Below, piece after piece: positions 19,384 through 28,763 of a stretch of DNA of 64,000 bases. The notes under the pieces are model-generated. The model was not told the DNA's origin. It did not search any database and saw only the letters and a list, made by a program, of their open reading frames with translations. Position 1 is the stretch's first letter, and the number at the start of each line of letters is the position of its first letter. The position numbers and the translations under genes were made by a program. Source of the DNA: Aerococcus loyolae (lineage in GTDB: Bacteria; Bacillota; Bacilli; Lactobacillales; Aerococcaceae); the NCBI RefSeq assembly GCF_002871915.2, contig NZ_CP126958.1:1-64000 (forward strand), given 5' to 3'.

Positions 19384-19956
19384 ATGATTAATAATGTCGT
19401 CTTAGTCGGCCGATTAACTCGGGAAGTTGATCTACGTTATACCCAAAGTGGAACTGCAGTAGCCAACTTTACTGTAGCTTGTGACCGTAACTACCGCAAT
19501 GCCCAAGGTGAAACCCAAACAGATTTCATCAATTGTGTGATGTGGCGTAAAGCTGCTGAAAACTTTGCTAAATTTACACGGAAAGGTTCTTTGGTAGGGA
19601 TTGAAGGCAATATTCAAACCCGTAACTACGAAAACCAACAAGGCCAACGTGTTTATGTGACTGAAGTCTTAGCAAATAACTTTAGCTTACTGGAACCTAA
19701 GAGTGTCACTGAACAACGCCCACAAGGCAGTGACAATGGCAATAACTTTGCCAACCCAGGCAATAATTTTGCGAATGACTCTTTTGGCTCTAATCAAAGC
19801 TTTGGCGGCTATAATAATCAACAAGATTCCCCTTCAATGAATGATAACAGCTTTGGTGGATCCAACGACCCATTTGCTGGTGGAAACAATAATCCTTTCC
19901 CATCAAATGATAATGACGGATCGATCAATATCGCTGATGATGATCTTCCATTCTAG
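19384..19956 (+). CDS. ssb: Single-stranded DNA-binding protein
   Basis: Binds single-stranded DNA in replication and repair. An OB-fold occupies residues 1 to about 105 (start [20 protein letters not shown]). A Gly/Asn/Ser/Gln-rich linker follows, then the acidic tip DDDLPF, which recruits partner proteins. 190 residues. Lies between rpsF and rpsR, as usual in Firmicutes. Confidence 0.98.
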   Translation: MINNVVLVGRLTREVDLRYTQSGTAVANFTVACDRNYRNAQGETQTDFINCVMWRKAAENFAKFTRKGSLVGIEGNIQTRNYENQQGQRVYVTEVLANNFSLLEPKSVTEQRPQGSDNGNNFANPGNNFANDSFGSNQSFGGYNNQQDSPSMNDNSFGGSNDPFAGGNNNPFPSNDNDGSINIADDDLPF

Positions 19957-19983
19957 TGGAATGGACAAAGGAGGATAATGAAC

Positions 19984-20223
19984 ATGGCACAAAATCGTCG
20001 CCGTGGTGGACGCAGACGTAGAAAAGTATGTTTCTTCTGCGCTAACCATATGGACTTTATTGATTATAAAGATACCGATTTGCTAAGTCGTTACGTTTCT
20101 GACAAGGGTAAGATTTTACCACGTCGCGTAACTGGTACCTGTGCTAAACACCAACGTACCTTAACTTCAGCAATCAAACGCGCACGGATTATGGCCCTCT
20201 TGCCATTTACCGTTGCTGAATAA
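19984..20223 (+). CDS. rpsR: 30S ribosomal protein S18
   Basis: 79-residue ribosomal protein with the basic start [19 protein letters not shown] and the conserved segment that binds S6. ATG at 19984 is preferred over one at 19978, because the AAAGGAGG site ends only 2 bp before the latter. Operon ends at the terminator at 20239-20270. Confidence 0.97.
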   Translation: MAQNRRRGGRRRRKVCFFCANHMDFIDYKDTDLLSRYVSDKGKILPRRVTGTCAKHQRTLTSAIKRARIMALLPFTVAE

Positions 20224-20238
20224 TAAAATGTTAAAGGA

Positions 20239-20270
20239 GGCTGTGATAACTACTATCGCAGTCTTTTTTT
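20239..20270 (+). terminator. Intrinsic terminator of rpsF-ssb-rpsR
   Basis: GGCTGTGATA pairs with TATCGCAGTC (two G-T pairs), followed by seven T. Confidence 0.88.
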
Positions 20271-20451
20271 ATGTTCTTTTTTCTACTAAGCACTCGAAAG
20301 TAAGCTTAGACGAAGGCTTCAGAAAAAAACTTATCCACTTGTGGACAAAGAAGAGCTAAAGATACTTTGTCTATTATAATTGACAAAACAAAAATATTCG
20401 ATTATACTGTCCTGTATTACTGACATTGCTGTGAAATTGGTGAGGTGAACG

Positions 20452-20661
20452 ATGAATCGCTTAAAATATTACCGCACACGGTCGGGATTATCGCAAAAAG
20501 CTCTAGCAGAAGAGATCGGCGTTGCTCGTCAAACCGTGAATATGATAGAAAATGACCGCTATAATCCAAGTCTAGAGCTCTGCATTGCCTTAGCCAAAGC
20601 CTTAGATACTGATTTAAATGCTTTATTTTGGGAGGAAGATGATGATGAGAAAGAAGAATAG
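20452..20661 (+). CDS. XRE-family HTH transcriptional regulator (small)
   Basis: 69 residues consisting almost entirely of a Cro/C1-type helix-turn-helix (YRTRSGLSQKALAEEIGV and RQTVNMIENDRYNPSLELC). This YozG/YgzD-like type is commonly encoded next to a small membrane protein gene and controls that pair. Here the next gene overlaps its end by 20 bp. A TATAAT-like box at about 20374-20379 could be its promoter. The flanking DNA has DnaA-box-like sequences at 20331-20348. Confidence 0.85.
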   Translation: MNRLKYYRTRSGLSQKALAEEIGVARQTVNMIENDRYNPSLELCIALAKALDTDLNALFWEEDDDEKEE

Positions 20662-21163
20662 TCTCTATATTCGTTTCTTAAAATTCCTTTATGGTGTTGA
20701 AGAAATGGATGAATATCGGCTCACTCAATGCGAGCGTATGGGGAACAAGTGTTTCATTTTTCTATGGTTCTGGGAAGCCATTCTATTCTTAATTGCCCTC
20801 TTTTTTCCAGCTAACCAGTCTTTAATTGCCTTTAATTTCATCCTATGGGGGTCTTTATTGGGCATTGTTATAACCATGGTTTATATCCTGATCTTTTCGA
20901 TGAAATTAGGCATTATGGTTAAGGAAGTTGATTCCTCTGATTACCCAGCTAATAAAAAACGGATTCGAAAGAAAACCGTCAAAAATTCCCTTATCTATGG
21001 GATTATCCTTCTCCTATTTCAGAGCTTAGGTCAAAAGGTTAGGGAAGGCGCTGTCCAATTTGGATTGAGAGAAGTTGTTTTTCTCTTGGTAGCGACAGTT
21101 ACTTTTTATCTCTTCATGTATTATATGAATATGCGTTTATTAAAGAAATATGAGGATTCTTAA
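20642..21163 (+). CDS. Four-helix membrane protein of unknown function, partner of an XRE regulator
   Basis: 173 residues. Four likely membrane spans: about residues 32-54, 58-85, 112-130 and 139-160. The N-terminus is short, basic and cytoplasmic. I do not recognise a named family. The start is uncertain among three consecutive ATG codons (20639, 20642, 20645), all close to GGAGGA. It overlaps the XRE gene, so they are translationally coupled; in analogous pairs the regulator controls its own operon. A terminator follows at 21211-21238. Confidence 0.7.
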   Translation: MMRKKNSLYIRFLKFLYGVEEMDEYRLTQCERMGNKCFIFLWFWEAILFLIALFFPANQSLIAFNFILWGSLLGIVITMVYILIFSMKLGIMVKEVDSSDYPANKKRIRKKTVKNSLIYGIILLLFQSLGQKVREGAVQFGLREVVFLLVATVTFYLFMYYMNMRLLKKYEDS

Positions 21164-21210
21164 TTTGAAAAGGGCCTGTGGATAAGTAATTATAGAATAG
21201 AAGTAGTAGA

Positions 21211-21238
21211 AGCCTAGCCTGAATGCTAGGCTTTTTTT
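21211..21238 (+). terminator. Intrinsic terminator
   Basis: AGCCTAGC and GCTAGGCT around a 6-base loop, then a T-run. It ends the XRE/membrane-protein transcript and marks the start of the gene desert. Confidence 0.9.
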
Positions 21239-21247
21239 GTGGATAAG

Positions 21248-21263
21248 TGTTTCACGTGAAACA
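21248..21263. promoter_or_regulatory. parS site 1
   Basis: Perfect 16-bp palindrome TGTTTCACGTGAAACA, matching the ParB/Spo0J site consensus. Lies between DnaA boxes. Confidence 0.9.
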
Positions 21264-21894
21264 AATAAGTAGATAAGATTTACACTTGTGGATAAATCTG
21301 TTAATAAAACGAATGTTCTTGCTGGAAACCTTGCTACTAAGCCCTTTGCAATTGTGGATAAGTGTTCGGAATATAGGTGTTCTGCTAAGAAATTTGCTCT
21401 TGTATCTGACATTATCCACAAGTGGATATCATTTACTCACAATTAGTATTATGAAAAGAACGTTCACTTTTAAGCTTGTGGATAAGATAGTCTGAAAGGA
21501 GATTCCGTTTAGGATGGGATCTTTTAATAGAGCTTACTAGATGTATGTATATTATTTACTATTTCTGGATAGGCATTTATGTATCAACTGCCTAGCCCTT
21601 TTAGATGTTGTTTTTCTTATTTACAGCTTGTTTTCTCTGTTTGTTAGTAAATAAGAGATGATTGAGTAATTACAAGGTCTTTTTTATATATACTTTTTCC
21701 TCCCTTTTTATTAAAGCTGAACCTGTAACTAGATTAATTAGCTTTTCAGCTTCTTCTTTTGCCTTAGACTTTATGTCTTTGTTAATGTCTCTTGATTAAG
21801 CTAATACATTATTAGAAGAAAAAGTTTAACTGAACATTATTTCAAGAATATGCGGTAATCTAGTTAGAAAAAATGGCTGGCTGCTTGCTGACTA

Positions 21895-21910
21895 TCTTTC
21901 ACGTGAAACA
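21895..21910. promoter_or_regulatory. parS site 2
   Basis: TCTTTCACGTGAAACA; one outer-position mismatch to the palindrome. Confidence 0.85.
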
Positions 21911-22280
21911 TCTTTACTTTGAATTCTTTTTTGAAATTCTAGGTATTTAGGGTCCTCCGTTGGTTTATATTCTATTATGTAGATCCTTTTTTAGTATAAA
22001 GTCATTATGATTACTACAATATTCCCAGTTTTCCTCTTAAAATTACTAAACTGACTGTAGTTTTCCCTTTTATGAGCTTATTTATCTTAGTTACTAGTAC
22101 TCTAGAACTATGTTTATTACGAAGCTTACAATTATTGGCCCTCAAAGTAAGAGAAAAGATTGATGATTGATGATTGGCCCATTCTCTTAAACGAGTAATA
22201 TTTTTACGGGGAAGAAAGAGTATAGCTGATATTTATAATTTATCACTCAATATAGCTCAGTATTTATTGCTTTACATAAT

Positions 22281-22296
22281 TGTTCCACGTGAAACA
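22281..22296. promoter_or_regulatory. parS site 3
   Basis: TGTTCCACGTGAAACA, identical to the Bacillus subtilis parS consensus. Confidence 0.92.
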
Positions 22297-22339
22297 AGAA
22301 AATTCTCTGTTTAACAGATTTATAATCTCCTATTACAAA

Positions 22340-22355
22340 TGTTTCACGTGGAACA
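22340..22355. promoter_or_regulatory. parS site 4
   Basis: TGTTTCACGTGGAACA, the reverse complement of site 3. The two are 59 bp apart. Confidence 0.92.
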
Positions 22356-22615
22356 TCAGTTATTTAGAACTGTTTACTGTCGTCTACATAGTGGGATTTA
22401 TTTAAACTTAGCTAATAATTATAAAATAAAGGCAGATTTTAGGACTTATCTAATTATATGGAAGTTTTTATGTATTATAGATAGTCTTACAGCCACCCTT
22501 CTATATATGATTTTGATTAGCTTTGAAGAATTATAGTCTATGGAAAAGATAATAATAGTGGTGGTGTGATAACATAAGTAGATAGCAATTTAAATAAAAA
22601 CTTTATTATAGCCAT

Positions 22616-22631
22616 TGTTTCACGTGAAACA
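22616..22631. promoter_or_regulatory. parS site 5 (extended palindrome)
   Basis: Perfect TGTTTCACGTGAAACA. The symmetry continues outward to 22611-22636 (GCCAT before, ATGGC after), giving a 26-bp perfect palindrome. Confidence 0.92.
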
Positions 22632-22780
22632 ATGGCGCCATGCCTTCCATAAAGTATAATTTGACAAAATTTTATAAGATTTTCATGGTAAAGAGTTCTA
22701 TATATCAATACATTAATCTGACACTACTAATAAATAATAAATCATTGTTAGCTAAAGTAGTACTAGTCTATTTTTTAAAA

Positions 22781-22796
22781 TGTTTCACGTGAAACA
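22781..22796. promoter_or_regulatory. parS site 6
   Basis: Perfect TGTTTCACGTGAAACA. Confidence 0.92.
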
Positions 22797-23284
22797 ATCC
22801 CTTAAGTGGCAATTTCGCCCATTTCATGGAGAGGTAACACTTAGACAATCTATTATAAAGAGGTTATGAGCTGAGAAATTACCAACAATAAATAATCCTA
22901 TATATATAAAGAAATGGCAAAGTTTATGGGTATTTATATTACTTTTAACACTATGAAGTATCCATATAAGTCACTATTAATTGTATAAGTATGAGATTTG
23001 AATTTATAGCTTGACTGCACTTCAAATAAGGATAATAACTAAGTCTTGTTTCTTGATTAAGGTGGAATTATTAAAATTAGCTACTAATCCACTTATGAAT
23101 TAATCGATGTAAGGAAATTTTATTAATAAGCTTTGATACTTTGATACTTAGGAAAGCTTTCTAGCTCTCTATATAACTTGATGATGATCAATTTCAGCTA
23201 GTGTGATATAAAATTAAGGACTGAATTAGCAATTTCGCGCTATAGAGCTTTTAGTTAGTTTCCAAATTTAGAAATAAGAAAGTA

Positions 23285-23300
23285 TGTTTCACGTGAAACA
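23285..23300. promoter_or_regulatory. parS site 7
   Basis: Perfect TGTTTCACGTGAAACA, about 300 bp before gdpP. Confidence 0.92.
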
Positions 23301-23604
23301 TTTCTGTGAAAACATTAAAATGTTTCCTTTATGGGGCTTCTATTATGTCTTCCTATGTGAATAGGACCCCTTATTTCTACTGTACAAGTATAATAATTTG
23401 TTTTCTTCTCGAAAATCAGGGGATAAATTCTTATTAGTTACATTATTTCGCTGACAGCTCTTTATATGACACCAATAATTTCCCAGCACCGATCCCTTAC
23501 AGACTTATATCGCCTGAGAATAGGAAATCTTTAGAATTTATTAAAAATATGGTAAAATAGAGGATGTATGTATACCTTTATCGTTAACTACAAAGGAGAA
23601 AAAT

Positions 23605-25635
23605 ATGAAAGATAATAAACATAGTGGACGTCTGTCCAATATCTTAAATCAATCCAATATTTTTGTGCCTTTGGTTATTGCTGCCATCTTAGTTTTCCTA
23701 GCGGTAGGGATGTTAATGCATAACAATCCCTTGATTGCCATGATTTCATTTCTTTTGGTTATTTTTGCTATTATTCTGGTTTATGTGGCGTTCAGACTGA
23801 TTGAACAGGAACTGAATAAGCAGGTCTATGACCTCACTGATGATATTCAGACCATTGAAAATGAAATTCTCTTACAGATCCCCCTAGGAATTATTTTGTT
23901 TGAAGAGGATGATACCATACGTTGGATGAATCCCTATATGCAAAATTACTTTAATAGTAGTGATACTTTAGGCAATAAGATTGATGACGTGGATAGCGTT
24001 TTATCCGATATCTACCACCAATTAAAAGAAACGGATGAAGATGATGTCACTGGTCACCCGATTTCCTGGGACGACCACTATCTCTCTGTGGGACTTTTGG
24101 AAGACCAAAATGCCATGTATATGCTAGATATCACTGAATATGGTCGGATTGCAGATGTGGCTGATAAGAACCGTCTAGTTATTGCCAATATCTTGATTGA
24201 TAACTATGATGAAACCATCGCTTCCTATTCCGACCGACGGAAATCCACAGTGGATAACTTTATGACTAAGCAATTATTTGCTTGGGCTAAGAAGTTTGGT
24301 TCTTTTATCAAACGTTTGGATGATGACCGTTTCCTCTTAGTCACCACTTATGGGGAACTGATGGAAATGGAAGAAGATCGCTTTTCAGTGATTGATACTA
24401 TTCGCGAAACCACCTCTAAGGGCAACTTCCCCTTGACCATTTCCATGGGGATTTCTTACCAAGAAGAGGATGACGAAGCGCCTGATATTGGTAAAATTAA
24501 TGAAATTGCCCAATCTAACTTGGATTTAGCCCTTAGTCGTGGGGGAGACCAGGTGGTGATTAAGATTGAAAGCGAAAAAGCTCGTTACTATGGTGGGAAA
24601 ACCAACCCTATGGTGAAGAGAACACATGTTCGTTCCCGCCAAATCGCCACCACCATCGCTCAAATGATGCAACAAAACGAATCCATTTTTGTTATGGGGC
24701 ATGATTATCCGGATATGGATGCTATCGGGGCCTGCATTGGGATCCGCCGTATTGCCGAGATGAATGATCGCAAGTGTCATATTATTATTGATGAATCGCG
24801 GATCAATTCTGATATTGAGAAGTTACTGGTGGAATTGCGTAAGGACGAGGTCATTAATGAGTCCATCATTAGTCCCCAAGAGGCTGAGGAGCTGATTGAA
24901 CACAATTCCTTACTCTTTATCGTTGATGTTCACCGGCCTTCCATTACTACCGCACCAAAATTGATTGATATGGTGAATGGGGTAGTGGTGATCGACCACC
25001 ACCGTAAAGGGGAAGAATACCCTGAGAATGTGCTCCTAGAGTATATTGAACCCTACGCTTCATCAACCTGTGAACTGATCACCGAGTTCTTTGAATATCA
25101 AAATGCTTCTTCTAAATCCATTAATCGGATTGAAGCAACGACCATGTTAGCTGGGATTATTATTGACTCCAGAAACTTTACATTGAGGACAGGGTCACGG
25201 ACCTTTGACGCCGCTTCTTACTTAAAATCCTGTGGAGCCGATTCAATCCTGATTCAAGAGTTCCTCAAGGAGGACTTGTCCGAATACATTAAACGGAATG
25301 AATTGATCGAAAGCGTCGACATCATGCCCCCTTACTATGGGATCGCTGCGGGTGACGATGACACGGTCTATTCCACAGTGACTGCGGCTCAGGCGGCTGA
25401 CTCTTTACTATCCATGAATGGGATTGTAGCTTCCTTCGTGGTCTTCTTAAGGGAAGACAAGCGGGTAGGGATCTCTGCTCGTAGTATGGGGAATGTCAAT
25501 GTCCAAACCGTTATGGAAGAACTTGGTGGTGGCGGACACTTGTCTAATGCTGCTACCCAAATTTCTGATGTTTCTGTCAGTCAAGCCCGTGAGCTGTTAA
25601 TTGATGTGATTAAGAAACAAAGTGAGGAAGACTAG
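23605..25635 (+). CDS. gdpP: Cyclic-di-AMP phosphodiesterase GdpP
   Basis: Membrane-bound enzyme that degrades c-di-AMP and so affects potassium homeostasis, wall stress and beta-lactam tolerance. 676 residues: two membrane helices (about 18-58), a PAS-like region (about 85-150), a degenerate GGDEF domain (about 175-300, without the GGDEF catalytic sequence), then DHH/DHHA1. Catalytic motifs are GHDYPDMDAIG near 364-374, VDVHRP near 437-442, DHH near 465-467 and GGGGH near 640-644. AAAGGAG precedes the ATG. The matching cyclase cdaA is at 59.3-60.1 kb. It is usually next to rplI-dnaB; here a three-gene ABC system is inserted between them. Confidence 0.97.
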   Translation: MKDNKHSGRLSNILNQSNIFVPLVIAAILVFLAVGMLMHNNPLIAMISFLLVIFAIILVYVAFRLIEQELNKQVYDLTDDIQTIENEILLQIPLGIILFEEDDTIRWMNPYMQNYFNSSDTLGNKIDDVDSVLSDIYHQLKETDEDDVTGHPISWDDHYLSVGLLEDQNAMYMLDITEYGRIADVADKNRLVIANILIDNYDETIASYSDRRKSTVDNFMTKQLFAWAKKFGSFIKRLDDDRFLLVTTYGELMEMEEDRFSVIDTIRETTSKGNFPLTISMGISYQEEDDEAPDIGKINEIAQSNLDLALSRGGDQVVIKIESEKARYYGGKTNPMVKRTHVRSRQIATTIAQMMQQNESIFVMGHDYPDMDAIGACIGIRRIAEMNDRKCHIIIDESRINSDIEKLLVELRKDEVINESIISPQEAEELIEHNSLLFIVDVHRPSITTAPKLIDMVNGVVVIDHHRKGEEYPENVLLEYIEPYASSTCELITEFFEYQNASSKSINRIEATTMLAGIIIDSRNFTLRTGSRTFDAASYLKSCGADSILIQEFLKEDLSEYIKRNELIESVDIMPPYYGIAAGDDDTVYSTVTAAQAADSLLSMNGIVASFVVFLREDKRVGISARSMGNVNVQTVMEELGGGGHLSNAATQISDVSVSQARELLIDVIKKQSEED

Positions 25636-25750
25636 GCCGGGAGTTTGTCAAAAGCAGAGTTTTAACTTTTATTATATAGGAAGGAAGATAATCAACATGG
25701 GACAGTCAGGCTCTTGTTGATTATTTTCTTTATCAGGAAAGTAGGTAATT

Positions 25751-26461
25751 ATGAAAGAGAATATTATCCAAGTCGACCATTTAACTATTGCCAGTGATCA
25801 GGGGACTATTATTAAGGACTTATCTTTTTCCATTGGAGCGGGTGAATTTGTCGGGATCAAAGGGCCTTCCGGTTCAGGGAAGAGTACCTTATTGAAATAC
25901 TTGGCCCAATTGTATGACCCGGCTTTACAGGTTTCCGGAAGCTACCAATTAAATGACCAAGCGATTGAGGACTACCCACCAACCACTATTCGTAAGCAAG
26001 TTTCCTACTGTTTCCAATCCCCACAATTGTTTGGCCATACCGTCAGAGAAAACCTGGCCTTCCCCTTTGAAATTCGTGGGGAGGACTTTGATGAAGACTT
26101 AGCCAAGCGCGGTTTAGAAGCCATGGCCCTGGATAGGCATTTTATCGATAAGGAAATTGATACCTTATCTGGCGGGGAGAAGCAACGGGTAGCTTTAATT
26201 CGGAACCTCTTTTTTGAACCCAAGGTGCTCTTATTAGATGAAATTACCAGTGCCCTGGATGCTAAGTCCCGTGACCTGGTCTGGTCCTGGCTAAAAGATT
26301 ACCGCGCTAAACACCAGGTGACCTACTTGATGGTTTCTCATATTGATTCCGAGCACGAGATGACCGACCGCACCTTGACCTTATCAGCTACGGAAAAAAC
26401 GCCAGCTGATGAAGAAGAATCATCCAACCAAGGAAATGCAGGGGGTGAAGTGGGTGAATAG
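25751..26461 (+). CDS. ABC transporter ATPase, FetA/YbbL type
   Basis: 236-residue ATP-binding protein: Walker A GPSGSGKST near 37-45, signature LSGGEKQR near 138-145, Walker B VLLLDEITSALD near 158-169. Followed at once by two FetB-type permease genes, which identifies it as the ATPase of a FetAB-like system, linked in Escherichia coli to iron export and oxidative stress resistance. The C-terminal 25 residues are acidic and probably disordered. Lies 115 bp after gdpP; the ATG at 25751 has only a weak ribosome binding site. Confidence 0.85.
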   Translation: MKENIIQVDHLTIASDQGTIIKDLSFSIGAGEFVGIKGPSGSGKSTLLKYLAQLYDPALQVSGSYQLNDQAIEDYPPTTIRKQVSYCFQSPQLFGHTVRENLAFPFEIRGEDFDEDLAKRGLEAMALDRHFIDKEIDTLSGGEKQRVALIRNLFFEPKVLLLDEITSALDAKSRDLVWSWLKDYRAKHQVTYLMVSHIDSEHEMTDRTLTLSATEKTPADEEESSNQGNAGGEVGE

Positions 26462-26462
26462 T

Positions 26463-27236
26463 ATGCTCCAAGCCAACCCCCTCTCCCTAGTTCTCAGTGC
26501 GGGTCTGGTGGTGATTAGTCTCTACATTTCCTACCGCCAACGTTTAGGCTTAGAGGGCGAACTGGTTACTTCCGCTTTTCGAGTGGTCCTACAACTTTAC
26601 TTGGTGGGTTTAGTCCTTTCCTTTATTTTTGATATCAACCACCCGCTCTTGACTGCAACGCTGATCGGTCTGATTATTATTAATGCGGCCTTTCACGCGG
26701 CCAAACGGGGCCAGGGGATTGACCATGTTTTTTGGATCTCGCTCTTAGCTATTAGTTTTACGGTAGTCGGGACGCTTTCCTTACTGGTCCTAGCTGGAGC
26801 CCTGGCTTTTACCCCTTCTCAGGTGATTGCCCTAGGAGGAACCATTGCTGGGAATTCCATGACGGCTCTGGGTTTAGCCTATGGTCATTTATTGACCACT
26901 TTCGACCAAGATAGCCAAAAAATTCAGGAACGTTTAGCTCTGGGAGCCAATCCTAAGCAGGCGTCCATGGGAATTATCCGCCAAGCCATGCAAAAGGGGA
27001 TGCGGCCGACCTTGGACAAGGCCTATGCGGTGGGAATTGTGACCTTTCCAGGGACCATGAATGGTTTGCTCTTTGCTGGGGTGGAGCCTAAGACCGCCAT
27101 TATGTACCAGATGATGATTATGTTTACCCATATCTCAACGGCAACCATCGCTTCTTACGTGGCGACCCATTTTGCCTATCAGAGTTTCTTTGATGACCGG
27201 CAACGCTTAAAATTAAGCGGCCATAGTCGCGATTAG
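26463..27236 (+). CDS. FetB/YbbM-type ABC permease, first copy
   Basis: 257-residue membrane protein with about seven spans. It has the family motifs GGTIAGNSMTALGLAYG and ERLALGANPKQASMGIIRQAM, and the PGTMNGLLFAGVEP loop. The start is uncertain: ATG at 26463 (used here) or GTG at 26454, which has a better-spaced GGGGGTG. Either lies at the end of the ATPase gene, so translation is coupled. It is less like the E. coli FetB than the next gene. The two copies share the same motif order, which indicates tandem duplication and divergence. Confidence 0.82.
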   Translation: MLQANPLSLVLSAGLVVISLYISYRQRLGLEGELVTSAFRVVLQLYLVGLVLSFIFDINHPLLTATLIGLIIINAAFHAAKRGQGIDHVFWISLLAISFTVVGTLSLLVLAGALAFTPSQVIALGGTIAGNSMTALGLAYGHLLTTFDQDSQKIQERLALGANPKQASMGIIRQAMQKGMRPTLDKAYAVGIVTFPGTMNGLLFAGVEPKTAIMYQMMIMFTHISTATIASYVATHFAYQSFFDDRQRLKLSGHSRD

Positions 27237-27249
27237 GAGGAGGAATAGC

Positions 27250-28029
27250 ATGGAAAATGTAAGTATGACCCCAATAGCCCTAGCCTTTTCTTTTTCTTTA
27301 GTATTGATTAGTTTAGCGATTTCTTATTTTAACCAATTGAAGTTAGAGAAGGCGATCTTGACGGCGGGGATCAGAATTGTTATCCAATTGTCGATTGCAG
27401 CATTGATTTTTCAATTTATTTTTACTAAAGATAATTTTTATTTATCTGCCCTCTTACTACTGATAATGTTAGTGATCGCGGCTTGGAACGCCTCTAAGCG
27501 CGGCGGGCAGATTAAGGGACGTTTTTGGATTGCTCTGGTGACCCTGATGGTGACAGAAGGGGTGACGCTCTTTGTCTTTGTGGGCTCAGGAGCAGTCCAA
27601 TGGACCCCCTCCCAAGTGATTCCTATTTCGGGTATGATTATTGGTAACGCCATGAATGCGGTAGGTTTAGTCTTTTCGGACCTACTGACCTATTTTAGTG
27701 ACCAGTCCCAGGCCATCCTAGAACGTTTGGCATTGGGCGCCACTCCCCGGCAAGCTTCGCAGGGATTGATCCGGCAAACCATTGCTGATGGAATGATTCC
27801 GACCATTGATGGCGCCAAGACCACGGGGATCGTCACCCTGCCTGGGATGATGATGGGGCTGCTCTTTGCGGGCGTTGACCCCATGACAGCGGTCCTCTAC
27901 CAAAGTATTGTCATGTTTATGACCCTATCGACAGCGGCGATTACCACTTTTGTGTCTTCTTTATTAACTTATCGGAAGTTCTTTACCGATCGCGACCTAC
28001 TCATTCGCCGGCATTCCTCCGATAAGTAA
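27250..28029 (+). CDS. FetB/YbbM-type ABC permease, second copy
   Basis: 259 residues with about seven membrane spans. Motifs PISGMIIGNAMNAVGL, ERLALGATPRQASQGLIRQ and LPGMMMGLLFAGVDP match FetB closely. It starts 13 bp after the first copy behind a GGAGGAGG site. FetB normally works as a homodimer with FetA; two different permeases here suggest a heterodimer. The operon probably ends in the gap before rplI, which contains an AACAGGC/GCCTGTT hairpin at 28098-28123. Confidence 0.85.
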   Translation: MENVSMTPIALAFSFSLVLISLAISYFNQLKLEKAILTAGIRIVIQLSIAALIFQFIFTKDNFYLSALLLLIMLVIAAWNASKRGGQIKGRFWIALVTLMVTEGVTLFVFVGSGAVQWTPSQVIPISGMIIGNAMNAVGLVFSDLLTYFSDQSQAILERLALGATPRQASQGLIRQTIADGMIPTIDGAKTTGIVTLPGMMMGLLFAGVDPMTAVLYQSIVMFMTLSTAAITTFVSSLLTYRKFFTDRDLLIRRHSSDK

Positions 28030-28161
28030 GCGGAAGACAAGGCCAAAGCTTGAGCTCTGGTCAATTCTTTATTAGAATAAGATTATGTTTATTCGTGAAC
28101 AGGCCTTATACCCAAAGCCTGTTAGCTATGAGACAAGAAAATTACACAAGGAGGCTTAACA

Positions 28162-28614
28162 ATGAAAGTCATTTTTCTACAAGATGTGAAAGGCCAAGGT
28201 AAAAAAGGCGAAATCAAAGAGGTTAACACCGGCTATGCGCAAAACTTCCTCTTCAAGAAAGGTTTAGCTAAGGAAGCCACCAAGTCAGCCGTTTCTGCCT
28301 TAGAAGGGAAGAAGAAAGCCCAAGCTAAGGAAGCTGCTGAAGAACTCGCAGAAGCTAAGGAATTGAAGAAAAAATTGGAAGATGAAGAGACTGTTGTGGA
28401 AGTCAAAGCCAAGGGTGGCGAAGATGGTCGTCTCTTCGGTTCGGTGACCTCTAAGCAAATCGCCCAAGCCTTGAAGAAACAATACGACATCAAGGTCGAC
28501 AAACGTAAAATTGACCTGCCAGAACCCATCCGGGCTTTCGGTTACCGGAATGTGCCGGTCAAATTGCATACTGATGTGGAAGCGACTATCCGTGTCCACA
28601 TTGTTGAAGAATAA
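28162..28614 (+). CDS. rplI: 50S ribosomal protein L9
   Basis: 150 residues. The N-terminal domain has the L9 signature [18 protein letters not shown] and KGLAKEAT; a long charged helix connects to the C-terminal RNA-binding domain. AAGGAGG precedes the ATG. A terminator follows, and dnaB comes next, as in most Firmicutes. Confidence 0.98.
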   Translation: MKVIFLQDVKGQGKKGEIKEVNTGYAQNFLFKKGLAKEATKSAVSALEGKKKAQAKEAAEELAEAKELKKKLEDEETVVEVKAKGGEDGRLFGSVTSKQIAQALKKQYDIKVDKRKIDLPEPIRAFGYRNVPVKLHTDVEATIRVHIVEE

Positions 28615-28628
28615 TTAGTCGCAAGCTT

Positions 28629-28671
28629 AAAGAGCCAGGACCGGGGGATTTTACCTCACTGGCTCTTTTTC
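28629..28671 (+). terminator. Intrinsic terminator after rplI
   Basis: AAAGAGCCAG (28629-28638) pairs with CTGGCTCTTT (28659-28668), then more T. Confidence 0.88.
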
Positions 28672-28763
28672 TTGTCTTTTTGACTGACAAGGATTAGTAT
28701 ATGGTATTTAGAAAAGTTCATGTATAATAGTAGGGATCGGATGAGAAAGGATGGTCTGAAGCG

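Larger units (their letters stand above)
21177..21485. promoter_or_regulatory. Cluster of six consensus DnaA boxes
   Basis: Perfect 9-mers at 21177-21185, 21238-21246, 21287-21295, 21353-21361, 21477-21485 (TGTGGATAA, minus orientation) and 21412-21420 (TTATCCACA, plus orientation). Start-to-start spacing is 61, 49, 66, 59 and 65 bp. The dnaA-dnaN gap has only two. It may be a DnaA titration or regulatory site, or part of an extended origin region. Its boxes flank the first parS site. Confidence 0.8.
21486..23604. other. AT-rich gene desert holding the parS cluster
   Basis: About 2.1 kb with no credible gene: open frames are short, lack ribosome binding sites and run across parS palindromes. 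Base composition is clearly lower in GC than the flanking genes. Apart from parS sites 2-7 and a likely gdpP promoter (TAAAAT box near 23554) I see no repeats or RNA genes. The region behaves as a chromosomal centromere. ParA/ParB genes are not in the window. Confidence 0.75.

Noticed and set aside
22339..22536. 65-codon frame in the gene desert
   Set aside because: Starts inside parS site 4, has no ribosome binding site and no recognisable sequence.
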